DNA of 64,000 bases from NCBI GenBank assembly GCA_013399115.1, contig VXAA01003986.1, forward strand, positions 267,363 to 331,362. The letters run 5' to 3'. Below, piece by piece: positions 25,901 through 37,216 of the stretch. The notes beneath the pieces were generated by a model. That model worked only from the letters and a program-made list of their open reading frames with translations, was not told where the DNA came from and ran no database searches. Numbering within the stretch: position 1 is the first letter of the stretch; each line of letters starts with the position of its first letter. This DNA comes from Anseranas semipalmata (Eukaryota > Chordata > Aves > Anseriformes > Anseranatidae). The position numbers were made by a program, and so were the translations under genes.

Positions 25901-28900
25901 CTTGAATCTATTAGACCCATGCATGTGTGGAAAACACTTGAAGGAGGGAAAAGGAATGGGTAAGTCAGCAGCCTGTAAAGATTAATTACTGCAAATAAAA
26001 TCTTGCAAAAATTCAACACATTAAATTAGCCTAAGCTACTTTCCATTTGCACTTTCTCCTTATTTACAGCTTTTTGTTAACTAGTTTTCATTTGACCAAG
26101 AAAAATGGAGATTTTTTTCCCTTCCCCAAAGTTTCCATCTACTACCTGAGAAGGATGTAAAAATGTCTTACAAGATGGAAAATTTATTTGAAATTTCAGA
26201 TTTGGAGACTGTATTGGAAACAAAAGCACATTTTCAGAAAAGTTGTCCTACACAATTTTTTCCTTAGGCAAAACACGTAAAATATACATCACATTTACCA
26301 CGGTGTGGCTGCCTGCCCAGGGTGCCCCATGGGCTGCTTGGCAGGAGGGCTCCTGGGACGGTGTATTTGGGGAATTCGAGTCTGACCTCAGCAGCTGCTT
26401 CCCTTGGCATGTTTTCTTTCTTCTTCATTTTCTCAAACACAAAATGAAGAAGTACAATAAAGTTTTCTTTAAAATACAGTAAGCCTCATGAAAACCAAAG
26501 GGCAATATTCTCAATACAGTATAGGCTTAAGGCAAGAAGCAATATGACTGGACTTGAATTCGGCAGGTGAAGCCCCCTCTGTATAGATTCCCACAGACCG
26601 GGTGGGCTGTGTGATCATCAAGCAGGAGCCAGGCTTGCATTTTTTGGCATACCATGCAAACCACAGCTCACACAAAGAGCAGGCGAGTGACTTCCTCAGC
26701 CATCTGTGACAACTTCATACAAGCCTGGTGTAAAACAACCCTTCCTGAGCAATCCCAAATCTGAATGGATCCCGGGTTAAGGGCAACCATTTTACCACTG
26801 CTCAGCCTGGGGCTGTGCCTTTACCACCACTAAAAGCACGTTTAAGAATCCAGAGGAATTAAGTTTCCAGAACTGTTTCGTGTCCTGCCCCCATGATCAC
26901 ACCCAGACCATATCAGTGCAGACTGGATGACACACGTCAACCTTTCCTTGCTGGCACAGGAGAGCTACAGGCGAAGCCTTTGCAGACGCAGCTTTAATGG
27001 ATCTTGTTAGATCACTGCAGCCCTCTGCCTTGGGTTTGAAACCTTTTGGTTTGAAAGTGCCTTACCACGACTTCGCAGAGAGGAATCAGTTCTGAGTGCA
27101 GGTTGCTTTCAGCCTCAGGGTCAAACTCTGCCGTACTTTGTTTGGAGGGAAGGGCACAGCCTTTGTCCGAAACACAAACCTGTTTCCTACAGCGCACTGC
27201 ACTGCGGGGCTCACAGTGCAGATAGCAGCAACCACTCCCTTGATGCAAACAGCATCACACAAAGTGCAGCATTCCCCAGCAAACTCAGGGAGTAGGTCAC
27301 AATTCAAGAAGTTGTTCCAGCTCGTATCGTTTTCTCTTCCTTTCAAGAATCTGTGATAGTGGTGCACAGTGGCAATCAATTAATAAGAGCAAACATATGG
27401 TTGCAAGGAATCCCTCAGTTCTCCATCACGCTTTAACTTCCTTGGAGAGCAGAGCCTGAAGGAGAAGTGCAGAGCTAAGACCTCCATAGGCACATCTGTG
27501 CACTCACAGATTAATCCTTTAAGAAAAGCTCAGGGCCAAGGGATCCAGGCGCTGTGTCAGAAACCAGGATTTCCAGTCCCGGCACCTGCTCTGCAGCTCT
27601 TCCTCTGTGACTTGTGACAAGCATCAAGAAACTCATATCCTAGGAATATCAAAAAGAAACCTGTGAACACTTTCAGATTGGGTTTTCCCTCGGTTTGTTG
27701 TTATTGTGGTTATTTGCACTTTTTTTCTATTCCTATTACTGGGATTTTTGCCATGATGAAATGAAGGCTGAAATGCCAGCACCCCCCTAGGGCAGGCACT
27801 GAGCTTCCCAAACAGCTCCTGCAAGGCTGGACACCTGCACCGGGCACTTCTGGCACCGCACTCAGACACACTTAGATTTCATCTAGGGCTCCCTGTAGGT
27901 TCATTCCCCCCCAGCAGACCAGTGGGGAGCTGGTCCCCCAGTCGCTCCAGCTTCCAGCCTTGTGTTTTTCCTCTGTGCAGGGTGCGAGCACTAGGCAGGG
28001 CAATGGTTTCCTGGCAGCTCTAAAGTGCCCCCAGTGCCTACTGGACACGCTATGTATCAACACTAACATTAATGCTAAAAAATGGGGTCCCAGGGCAGCA
28101 AGGACGATGAGAAATGTATCTTGCTACAAACCCTCACCAAAGGAATTTGAAACTCCGTGTTTTAAAGAAAGCGAAACCTCAAACCTCCTAACTCCCGTGC
28201 AGCTTCACAACCAGACCTGCGTAAAAAGAACAATCAGAGCTCTCATCAAAACCAATTTCATATGCTAAGGCGATGCCAAGTAATTATTGTAAGACACCGC
28301 GGTACAGCTGTCTCCAGCTCCTGTGTGATCAGCATATTTTAAGATCAGTTTGGCAGTGCTGTTTCTGGGTTTTGCAATCGCATGGGAGCCCTGCAGGCTG
28401 CTGACGTGCTCCTGGGACAGCACGGCACGGCCACCTCCTTCTCAAGGTGGGACCTGGGCATCCATGGCAGCCTCTGGGGAGATGCCACAGGGATATCCTT
28501 CGGGATCTGTCCCCCCCTGCCACCCCGGAGCAACTGCATGGTCTTTGGTCTGTAACCTCTCCAGTATGAGTTGGCACGCATTGGATCTGCCCTTGAGATG
28601 GCAGAAAGGAAGGAAGAGCTGTTCCCTGCCTGTTCCTGCTCTGCCCCACGCCCACAGTGGGAGTGTTTCTGTGGGCTATGTGCAAACATGGTCAAACCCT
28701 TCTGCTGGCTGTACTGGGGTGGGCACTGGAGCCAAGGGGCTGCCCACACCCAGGGCTGCAGCCATGTGGATCAGCCCCATGCCCATAGCTGGTTCTGGTG
28801 GAGCTGCTCAGATGTGCAGAGCAGCACACAGCTGCCAAAACATGAGGCTGCAGGCCGCTTTGACAGACCCTGGGATATCCAGGACATTTTCCTAGAGATT

Positions 28901-29435
28901 GTGCACATGATCCTGTAGGAGACCTTCAGCTTCCTGGGTCAGCATCTGGAAGCAAGGCAAGATACCCTAGGACCTCTTCAGTGGCACTAAATATCCATGC
29001 TTGGGCTACTAAATCCTGCCCAAAGGATGGGATTCAGCTTGAAGATTAAGACACCTAAGTTGTCATGTAGGTGCTGAGGTGACCAAGGTGCCCGAGTTCC
29101 CACTACAGCCAGAGGAGCTTACGGAGAGATTCAGCTGACCAAATGTAGACATCTGCTTTGCACGGAGCCTAACAGTTCCCTATCGCCGCTGTACTGTCCA
29201 GGTGCTTGATTCAGTCGCCCAAACACAGGAATCTGGTGTATTTTGAAATGCTGTAGGGTATCCTATCTGGACTCCAGCTGCAGCTCTAGAAGGTCATGTC
29301 TCTCACATAGGTTATATGTGGATGCCTCAGATACCATAGGATATATTGTATGGCAATAGATGTTTACATGTGGACAACTAAATTGGGCCCTGGATCCCTG
29401 TCATCTGTAATTACAACTCAATATTTTCCTCTTAG
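22908..29435. other. Unique non-coding DNA
   Basis: No supported gene. 28340-28900 is GC-rich and holds overlapping open frames on both strands (181 codons plus at 28350-28895, 134 minus at 28345-28749). They shadow one another and show no domain, so they look like composition artefacts. About 28950-29400 reads like a decayed interspersed repeat but I cannot name it. Confidence 0.5.
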
Positions 29436-29497
29436 GCATATAGGTTGGACCAGATGACCTCCAGAGGTCCCTTCCAACCTAAACCACCCCATGATAC
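29436..29497 (+). mobile_element. CR1 LINE 3' tail, plus strand
   Basis: ATAGGTTGGACCAGATGACC, then TCCAGAGGTCCCTTCCAACC, then AACCACCCCATGATA is the CR1 3' terminal region. The octamer has decayed to ATGATA. Only about 60 bp remain, a very short 5'-truncated copy. Confidence 0.85.
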
Positions 29498-32400
29498 CCA
29501 CCCACACGTAGACACCAAAGTGTGTGTGTCTTGATCTGTAAGCCGGATCCCACCTGTACCTTTTTTATTGCCCTGTATAGCACAAGAAATATACCTTCAG
29601 TGCTCATCTGTTACTGCCGGTGATATTAGCTCCCTGTACAGCACTTGCAGGCATACGACAGGCTGGATCCCAGCCTGGTGGAGATTTCACAAGGATGTTA
29701 ATGGGATCAGGAACATGGCCTACGCAAAGATCAACTATAAGCCTCTTACATCAGCACCTAGAGGCACAATGGCATGAGGCACTTTATACATTCAGATCAG
29801 TTCTATAAAAAACGATAGAAAAAGAGAGAGTTTTGTTGCCCGTTGTTTTGAATTTATAGGAGACATTGCATAGATCACCAGAAAATATTAGCAATTAATC
29901 ACATCTAAAACATGTGCTTTGATTTTTTTCAGAATCTACCTAAACACAAAAACAAAAGGCTTTTCTTCCTCAAAACAAACATGAAATGCTATCTAGTGTT
30001 GGCTCTTTGCTACTGCAGTCTCCCATAACTGTTTCTGGATGAAACAAATGGGCTGTGAAGCATTAACGCGCCCTGGACAGTGTACATAGCAGCTCCATGC
30101 GCTTCAGGTAGGGGAGCCTTGTCCAGTCCTAAAGTCTGGTCTGAATTTCAGAGGCCATATAGAGCTCACACTTGCTGGATTCCCATCCCACAGAGGAGAA
30201 ATGGAGCAGGGAAGAAAGACCAAGAAGAGAGGATGGGGAATAAGAAGTTGCAACCAGCTGCTGACCCCCGTGCCAGCACTGGGATGGCTGTGCTTTCCCC
30301 TCTAGTTTTACACAGCACAGGATTCTCTCTAGCTAGAAAATATATATTATTTTTAATTTATTTTAATTATGTCCACTGTAACATTGAATTATGTAAAATA
30401 CAAAATATTGTATTAACAATATTTTACTTTCTTTTTAACAATAAATATCTGGATTTAAATCTCATGAGACAGAATGACAATGGACTGAGGGTCCTTTAGG
30501 TTTCAAATCAATCCCTAATATTTGTCCTGTGTGTAAAAAAAAAATAATAATAAACTCTTGCAAGTAAGCATTTATGGTTTCCATTCTGACGGCTGAGTTA
30601 ATTAAAGATCACATTCTGCCTCCAAAGCCACACTTGCAGGAGAACTCCTGTACAAGGCTGCTTTTTCACTGGCAGTTTTTCTGTCCATCAGCCAGCCGCT
30701 GTGACATCTCAGCACATACAAAAACATCTTCTTTAAATTGCCATCAGCCTTGCCTAAGACAGATCAAAACATCTCAGCTTCCCTGCGTGATGTGCCTCAG
30801 AAATGTCACTTTTATCGGCGGCGGGTGACGCGCCAGCTAACAGTTTTCTTGTCCTTGCAGGAGGAGGGAGCAGAGGGAGGCGGTGGGAAGGAGGCAGCGG
30901 CAGCCACCGCTCTGCCTGCTCACACGCTGATTTTGATTCCCAAGGCTGAATTTCCTATTGCTGACACCACGGGATGCACCTCTTACCTCTGCTTGTTGCA
31001 CATACAGCCGGCACCACTATATGTGTGCAGCATGGCTTGCGAGGAGCTCCCAGGGTTCATGGAACAGACACCATCAGCTCAAGCTTGGCCACAAACGTCT
31101 TCTATATGTTTTTAATGTGCCCCATGGAAGCAAATCTACTTTTATTCTGCACGTAAAGGTTCAGAACCACTGTTCTCCTGAAACCCACACTCAGCTTTCT
31201 TCCCGACATAAAGGCTGGATGCATCCGCACACCAGACATCAGTCGTGTTGCTGTCAGACTGGGAAATGATCAGATACCTGGAACGTGACCAGGCACCTGG
31301 AAAATGTCTACCGGAATACAATTAGCTAATATAGAGTATCTCCTTTTACGCTTTTAATACAAGCCTCTCATGCACTCACGGTGCCCAGCGTCTCCTGTTC
31401 CCAGCACGATGTGGTCCTTGTGCAGGCAAATTCCCACGGACAGCAGTGGAAGTCGTGTCTGGGTGGATCACAGCATTCATGGTGGGACCCGAAAACTTGT
31501 AACCACCCGGCTCCCCGCTGCCGCTGGCCATGGGGGCTGCACGCACAGCAAGCCCCCGCGCATGGGCACCCTTGCTGCTGCCTCCCAGGCTCCGACCAGG
31601 GATGCTGAGCCTGCTGATGGGGCTGCACACTACAGTTATGTTTCCTACCTCCGATCCCAAACCCAAACATCAATTCACAAACTAGCAAGAAATGGTGGGA
31701 AAGGATCCCCTAGGGATGGGAAAGAATGAGACCTCCAGGACCAGGACCCCTGTCCTGTCCCAAAAACGGCTGAGACAACCAGCTGATCGCAGCAGAGGAA
31801 TGTCCCTTTCTGCAGCTGCAGGGCAGAAATCATTGACGTTTCCTGAGAGCCCAACACAGATGGAGAGGCAGTTGCCAGCTCTCATAATTTGATGTCACCC
31901 GTCCTTGCTCCAGCTCCCGGGCTCATGCGGTTATGGCCAAATGCCAGGTACCGCTGCAAAACTGAGCTCCAGGCCATTGTACCTGCAGGGAACGATTTTC
32001 TAAAACATAACCCTAAAAGGCTGGAAAACCAAAGGTGAATAAAAATTGTTGTGTGAGCCATAGGACTCATCCTCTCTTTTTCACCTCAGCCTGCAAAGGT
32101 GAGTCCCGTGATGTTTTAACCCCCGGGGTTGGCACTACAAGGCAAGAAGCCCAGGAGAGCACACGGGCAGGAGCGCAGCCCAGAAGGATGCGACAAGCCC
32201 TCATGCTGGGAGCCCACTGTGCTGCTCCAGCACCAGTTAAAAGGCATGTCCCGCTGAATTGCTATTATCTAATAAAAATACATGGGAGACATGCCCCCGA
32301 TGGAAGAAACAGCAAGGTGTATTAGCACTTCAAAGGGTTCCTCACTGCAATGGCATGTTCCGGGCTCTTGGAAGACAACACAAAGCAACAAGCTGGTTAT

Positions 32401-32737
32401 CGCACGAGATGGATGCGACCTCCCGTCGAGGCAGCAGGCTCCCTGGGGAAGAATACAGGGAAGAAAATATCCTGAGCAGCAATAATGCAGGCTTCACACC
32501 CCAGCTCAGGCATGACTTAGATACGAATTGATCTCGCAGAGCAGCATGGCAGCAGTATCGCCTGCAGTCCTGAGCCTTTATAGCATGGAAAGGCATCGCT
32601 GGAAAAGTATTTTTGAGGTGCAGGTTTACACATCTTCTAAGGGCAGCGAGGCAGTGAAAATGATCATGTGTGCTGACTAGCAGGGTCTTTTAGATTCTTC
32701 TCTTCCACAAAAAGCGCGCCCACTAAAAGTAAGAGGA
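29498..32737. other. Unique non-coding DNA
   Basis: No supported gene. A possible splice-acceptor-like stretch (TTTTCTTGTCCTTGCAG) ends at about 30860 before a purine-rich GGAGGGAGCAGAGGGAGGCG block, but no matching donor or coherent frame follows. An AT-rich block lies at 30340-30460. Confidence 0.45.
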
Positions 32738-32989
32738 ATGGTGCTTGCGAACCCATGGGCTGACGTGCAAGCATCAGGCTGCAGGCAGGGCTGCTGGCAG
32801 CTGGGACCTTACAGGCGCTGGGTGAAGGGGCTGGGACGCGTGGCACGGGTGCACTGGGACCTCCTCGCCTTGTTGCTGCTGGCCCTTGCCTGGCTGGCCA
32901 TCCCAGCATCTGCTCTCGGTGCCCAACATCTTTCCCCAGATCTCAGCCTCCTGAATCCAGGGCCAAAGCGGTCCAGGAAGAGCTTCTAA
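32738..32989 (+). CDS. Small ORF with signal-peptide-like core (hypothetical)
   Basis: An 83-codon open frame starting at ATG 32738. Residues about 41-60 form a strongly hydrophobic run (DLLALLLLALAWLAIPASALG) ending in small residues, which fits a signal-peptidase site. It is followed by a short polar tail with a basic KRSRK stretch just before the stop at 32987-32989. That is the layout of a small secreted peptide precursor. However, the hydrophobic segment starts unusually far from the ATG, the locus is locally GC-rich, and the opposite strand is also open. There is no clear promoter or polyadenylation signal nearby and I recognise no family. Most likely chance, but it is the most protein-like short frame in the middle of the window. 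Confidence 0.15.
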   Translation: MVLANPWADVQASGCRQGCWQLGPYRRWVKGLGRVARVHWDLLALLLLALAWLAIPASALGAQHLSPDLSLLNPGPKRSRKSF

Positions 32990-34020
32990 ATTGCCCACTG
33001 AACCTCCCTGACAACATCCTCTAGTCCTTTCCCTGCTTCTGTGCTTTTTCTCCTTTCATTTATTTTTCTCCTTTTTTACTCCTGTGAAATCCCAAAGGTT
33101 TTGCAGCAAACTTGCAGCCCCTGAGAGCTTTGCACTCAGCAGATGAGCAATGCTTGTCCTGCATTACTGCCACCAGGAGAACTCATCCCATCCTGGTAAA
33201 AAGAAGGCTCACATTATTGACACATGAAGTATCCTAAAGGAAGAGCCTCAAACATCTGAGAAAATCAACCCTGACCTTAAGAGCAACAGCATGATTTTGA
33301 GAGAGGTTTTCAAACAACCTTAAATCCTCCCTTGATAACAAGGTGAAAACCCCAGCCCTAAAACACCTGAGGCTGGTTCACGTTACTTGAGACTGCTCCC
33401 TTTGCTCTCTGGGATTAAGGTCTTGGGCACCCACCCACAACATCTCAAAGGAAAAAAGATAAGAGAGAAGGCACTGGGTCTGAAACAGCAATTTCTCAAC
33501 CCAGGCTGCTGCCACAGTGTCCTGACACCTCAGTTTCACAAGTCACCTTTTTCTGCTCATTTCAGAACATTTTAGCACCTTTAACCATTAGGAAGCCATT
33601 TCTTCTCGGTGGATTTTGGCGATACAACTCTTTTTTAAAGCCTGTTACTGATACACTGAGTTGAGGCAGACCTGCAGAACGAGCTGTGCTGTGGAAGGAT
33701 GTGCTACAAGGCTATGGCCACGCGGATTTTAACTCCTTATGGCTACCAAGCCTGTAATGGTCCAGAGGCAGAGGCTGCCTCGGCTGCTCACAGCTCTCAT
33801 CCCGCTGTTCTCTGGGTGCAGTTTTTTAACAGAAAAATTTAACAAATAACAAAACCTTGGGAAGGCAGCTATTTGCCAGAACAGAATGAGTCACCGTGTT
33901 TACTCTGCACGCTGGGATTTGAAAGACAAGAAGCCACAAAAGGTCACAGAGGAGTTGTCTCCTTGCCACTTATTTTGTCTGCTCCTCTGACAAAGGCAAA
34001 GCCATCTGCGGTACAAGCAA
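32990..34020. other. Unique non-coding DNA
   Basis: Nothing supported. Scattered short frames only. Confidence 0.5.
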
Positions 34021-34330
34021 TGAAGCAGTGATGACCGAAAGATTTCAAAGGGGCATACGAAGAGTGCCAAATGCTCTCGATAAAACCAGAGCGAACAAGA
34101 GGAGTCGTACGGCTCTTTGTGTAACCTTTACTCTGCCGTTAAGTGCACCAGTTTATAGTAATTATGGAAAAGCCACTGATTGTATTATAAATGTAATGAC
34201 ATTAGCAGGACTGTCACTGTGTTTGTAGCAACAGTTGTGAAATTAATTTTTTTCTTCATTAAGGAGATCCTTATTTGCATGATTAAAATGTCAGCCCAGA
34301 TAAATGCATGTGCCAGAGAATGAATCACTG
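34021..34330. promoter_or_regulatory. Candidate conserved regulatory element with POU octamer
   Basis: An AT-rich, low-repeat block containing a perfect octamer ATTTGCAT at 34273-34280, several TAAT/ATTA homeodomain cores (for example TAATTATGG near 34160) and GATTAAAATG. It sits directly beside a CpG-dense patch. The combination is typical of vertebrate developmental enhancers or distal promoters. The motif is seen; the function is inferred, and single short motifs occur by chance. Confidence 0.3.
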
Positions 34331-34377
34331 AGCAAAAATGCCACCTGCCAAGCCCAGAGAATAGGACAAGCAAGCAG

Positions 34378-34500
34378 GCGGCGCGGAGCGGCTCAGGACC
34401 GAATCCAGCTCCCGGCGGGAGCCGCTCCGTCGTCCTCGGGAGCTGCGGCGGCTGCGAGCGTGCCAGGGCGAGGACGCTGAGCCGCAGCACCGCCATGCAG
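34378..34500. promoter_or_regulatory. CpG micro-island
   Basis: About 19 CG dinucleotides occur in roughly 120 bp, far above the surrounding sequence, where CG is rare. The plus strand ends with a good Kozak context (CACCGCCATGC, ATG at 34496) followed after a few codons by a CAGGTCTCC donor-like site. The minus strand has its own ATG at about 34497 opening a Leu/Arg/Pro-rich frame, which also reaches a CAGGTGGCA donor-like site near 34345. Either strand could be a first exon and neither frame is recognisable. Unmethylated CpG clusters like this usually mark promoters or 5' exons. Confidence 0.35.
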
Positions 34501-34549
34501 CAGCAGCCCAAGTGCTCCAGGTCTCCGCTTGGGCCGTGCTCACCCATTT

Positions 34550-35504
34550 TGGAAGGGAGAACTACAGCCTGATGAAAACAGAGAGTGGTTTAGGGAGTGC
34601 AGAAAGCTACCCTGGTAAAGGAGGGCAAAATATATATAGTCCAGGCTTACCCCTTCGCTACTATTTGGTAAAGAAAAAGCTCATCCATGAGCGTGCATCT
34701 CCCGTGTCCTGGTCTTGCCTTCCACATGCACTGCTAATGCTCTGTGATATTATTCCAAAATGGCACCATCTCCTCTCCAACTGGACTGAAGCTCATCAGC
34801 TACCATAAATCAACATTTCCTATTTATTTTCAAGCCCCAGGCCCTTGTATGAAGTTCCAGACTCTGAGACTGAGTTACAGTTGCCTTACTGCCCCAAAGG
34901 GCTGCACCCCAAACAACAGCATTGAGAAATAAAGGAGTGAGGAGCACTAAGTTGTTTTCCTGTTTGACCAGGGTCAAGAAGGGAAGCTGAAAAGATAATA
35001 TGGTGTGAAGGATTGTAGATGTTATCTGTTTCAAATAGGTCCTGATTCTGGACGAGTATTTTCACTGATAATGAAAGCAAGGAAAAAAAACAGGATAGAA
35101 AAAACATAGTATTTTAAACTGAGATGCTTCTTTTAAAATACACTGGGATTTCCTTCATCTGTTTTTTCATGGCAAATGTCACGATTTGGACTTTTTTCCA
35201 TGTTAGAAAATGCAACAAAGCAAGCAATTTTGATATTTCCTACAAACTCCAAGGAAACCTGTTTGTTATTAAAAATGTTGGGTTTTGACACAGCGAAACA
35301 TTCCAATTTGATCTGACAGTTTGCTTTATGTCACTTTAAAGTGCTAAGAGCTGGAACGGGAAGTCATCCAGAAAAACCAAACACTCTGCAAAGGCAGCAA
35401 CAAAACACTTGAGCCTCGCTGCAAGGCTGTGTGCTGGAGGAGTCCAGAAGAACACCACTTTCCCAAACCAGTGCATTTCAGGGAAATCCTGGGGGGGGCA
35501 ACGA
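34550..35504. other. Unique AT-rich non-coding DNA
   Basis: Nothing supported between the two CpG patches. No open frame is coding-like. Confidence 0.5.
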
Positions 35505-35592
35505 GCGCTTTCCAGAACACGGCTGGTCCGGCAGCTTCCGACCAGCTCGGCACCACGCCGCGACACCTCGCGCACCCGGGTAGGTGGCATAA
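35505..35592. promoter_or_regulatory. Second CpG-dense patch
   Basis: About 12 CG dinucleotides in 90 bp, ending in CACCCGGGTAGGTGG, which contains a donor-like GGTAGGT on the plus strand at about 35580. G8 (35490-35497) lies just before it. It may be a small promoter or exon, or part of the same regulatory domain as the patch 1 kb to the left. I see no recognisable protein in any frame. Confidence 0.25.
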
Positions 35593-36697
35593 GGCTGTGG
35601 GAGGGCTCGTGCAGGGTTCCTGGTGCTGTGGAATGACTCGGTGGCCAGGCAGGAGGGACGGGTGGGATGGGCAGCTCCTAGCCCAAGACAAGCTGCCAGT
35701 TTGTCACAGCTGAAGAGAAGAGGCACAAATGTGCTGGAAAAGCTGCAGTGCCCCCCCCCAGCCTCCTCGTCTTTCGGAGCAGATCACCGCTGCTGGCATA
35801 AAATCTTTCTCCTGACCGTCGTCTGAGCAGAACAGTCTCATCGATGCCAGTCTGCCTTACGTTTTTTTTTGAAAGAGAATATGCTACCTGTATTTCAGTG
35901 CAGACTTTTTTTCCACAACTCCAGTTAATCCAGTCTCTGTACATTAGAAAAACGCTAAGGGTATTTCTAATACAGCTGCACTCCGTCCAGCATGAACCAA
36001 GCCAGACAAGTCATCTGGGACAGATGTTTCTTAAGATTTCAAAACTATATTGGCTATTTTTGTAAAAGTTAGGAAAGAATTGGTAATATCAGTTACTGAA
36101 TGATAATTTGCGTGTCTGAATTTGTTTAGAAAATGGTGTACTTCAGACCACAAACATGAAACACCACTGATGGGAAGGAGCAAAACTAAGGCAGAAGGTT
36201 CCAACCAGAGGACACAGATCACAGTATATAACTCAGATCTTCACGCAAGCATTTTAACACAGTCATGGCCAATAAACTAGAGGGTTTGGTCACTAAAATG
36301 AAGGTGAAACCCCTTTTTTGAAGGGGATTGTTCATAGCTGTTGGCTGGGTGGAGACACTACCCTTCCCTTCCGCCTCCCCTTCCAGAACACCCTGTCCTC
36401 ACCACCAGACGGGTCCCCCAGGGCAGAGGGAGCCTGGTTGCCCCCACGCTGTACAGAAAGCATCCGGGGAGGGTGCTCCATAAGATGACAGCATGGTGGG
36501 ACACGGTCACACAAAACACCGGCTGTGGGAGCAGTGGCTGGTGGGAACCAAGAGGATAAAACCAAGGGCAAGGATGATGCCCAGCGTGCTGGTTGCCACA
36601 CGGATGCGAGCAGCAGCTGGACTGCAAGGAGGCAAGTTGTTTGCTGGCCATGCAGCGCAGTCTTGGAGGCAACGAGACAATCTGGGGGCAGATCCGA
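35593..36697. other. Unique non-coding DNA
   Basis: No supported gene. GC-rich segments at 35600-35800 and 36330-36700 produce overlapping frames on both strands without motifs. A run of nine C lies near 35752-35760. Confidence 0.5.
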
Positions 36698-36915
36698 CAC
36701 TTCATTTACTCACGGAGAGGGTGGTCAGGTAGTGGATCGGGCAGTCCAACAGGAGTGATGGAGTCCCCATCCCTGGAGGTATTTAAGAGACGTGCGGACA
36801 CAGCACTAAGGGACATGGTTTAGTGATGGGACTCAGTAGGTCATCCAACTTGGTGGTTGGACTTGATGATTTTGAAGGTCTTTTCCAACCTAGATGATTC
36901 TATGATTCTATGATT
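36698..36915 (+). mobile_element. CR1 LINE 3' end, plus strand
   Basis: The copy starts near a decayed ACTTCATTTACTCACGGAGA, continues through [18 protein letters not shown] sequence to ALRDMV and its TAG stop at about 36821, and then the 3' untranslated region with GACTTGATGATTTTGAAGGT. It ends in two copies of ATTCTATG. It shares the LRDMV ending with the 6.15-kb copy, so both probably belong to the same CR1 subfamily. A small disruption upstream breaks the frame relative to the consensus. Confidence 0.93.
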
Positions 36916-37129
36916 TCCAAGATAATGAAACCCATTGACTCCCATTGGCCTCATTAGGCTTTTATGAGCCTTGGCTTCCAGAGAGAGAACAGAAAACCCA
37001 AAGCAGTCATAAAACCAAGATTAACAGGGCTTTACCCAAGGCCTTTATCCTGAATGACTTCTTTCTGTTGTCCTTGCTTCCCATGAGAAGTGGGTGGAGA
37101 AGGTCCAGCTTTCATAAACAGCTCCCATC
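36916..37129. other. Short unique spacer
   Basis: Nothing supported between the CR1 end and the minisatellite. Confidence 0.5.
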
Positions 37130-37216
37130 CAGCTGCACAGACCAGACATGGCCCAATTCACCCGCATGGATCAAACATGGCCCAGTTCAGCTGCACAGAC
37201 CAGACATGGCCCAGTT
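37130..37216 (+). repeat. 29-bp minisatellite, three units
   Basis: Three head-to-tail 29-bp units lie at 37130-37158, 37159-37187 and 37188-37216. Units 1 and 3 (CAGCTGCACAGACCAGACAT then GGCCCARTT) differ at a single base, while the middle unit is more diverged. Near identity of the outer units across an older middle unit suggests gene-conversion-like or higher-order duplication. 29 is not a multiple of three, so this is not a protein repeat. Confidence 0.93.

Noticed and set aside
28350..28895. 181-codon plus-strand frame
   Set aside because: It is mirrored by two minus-strand frames over the same GC-rich stretch and has no domain.
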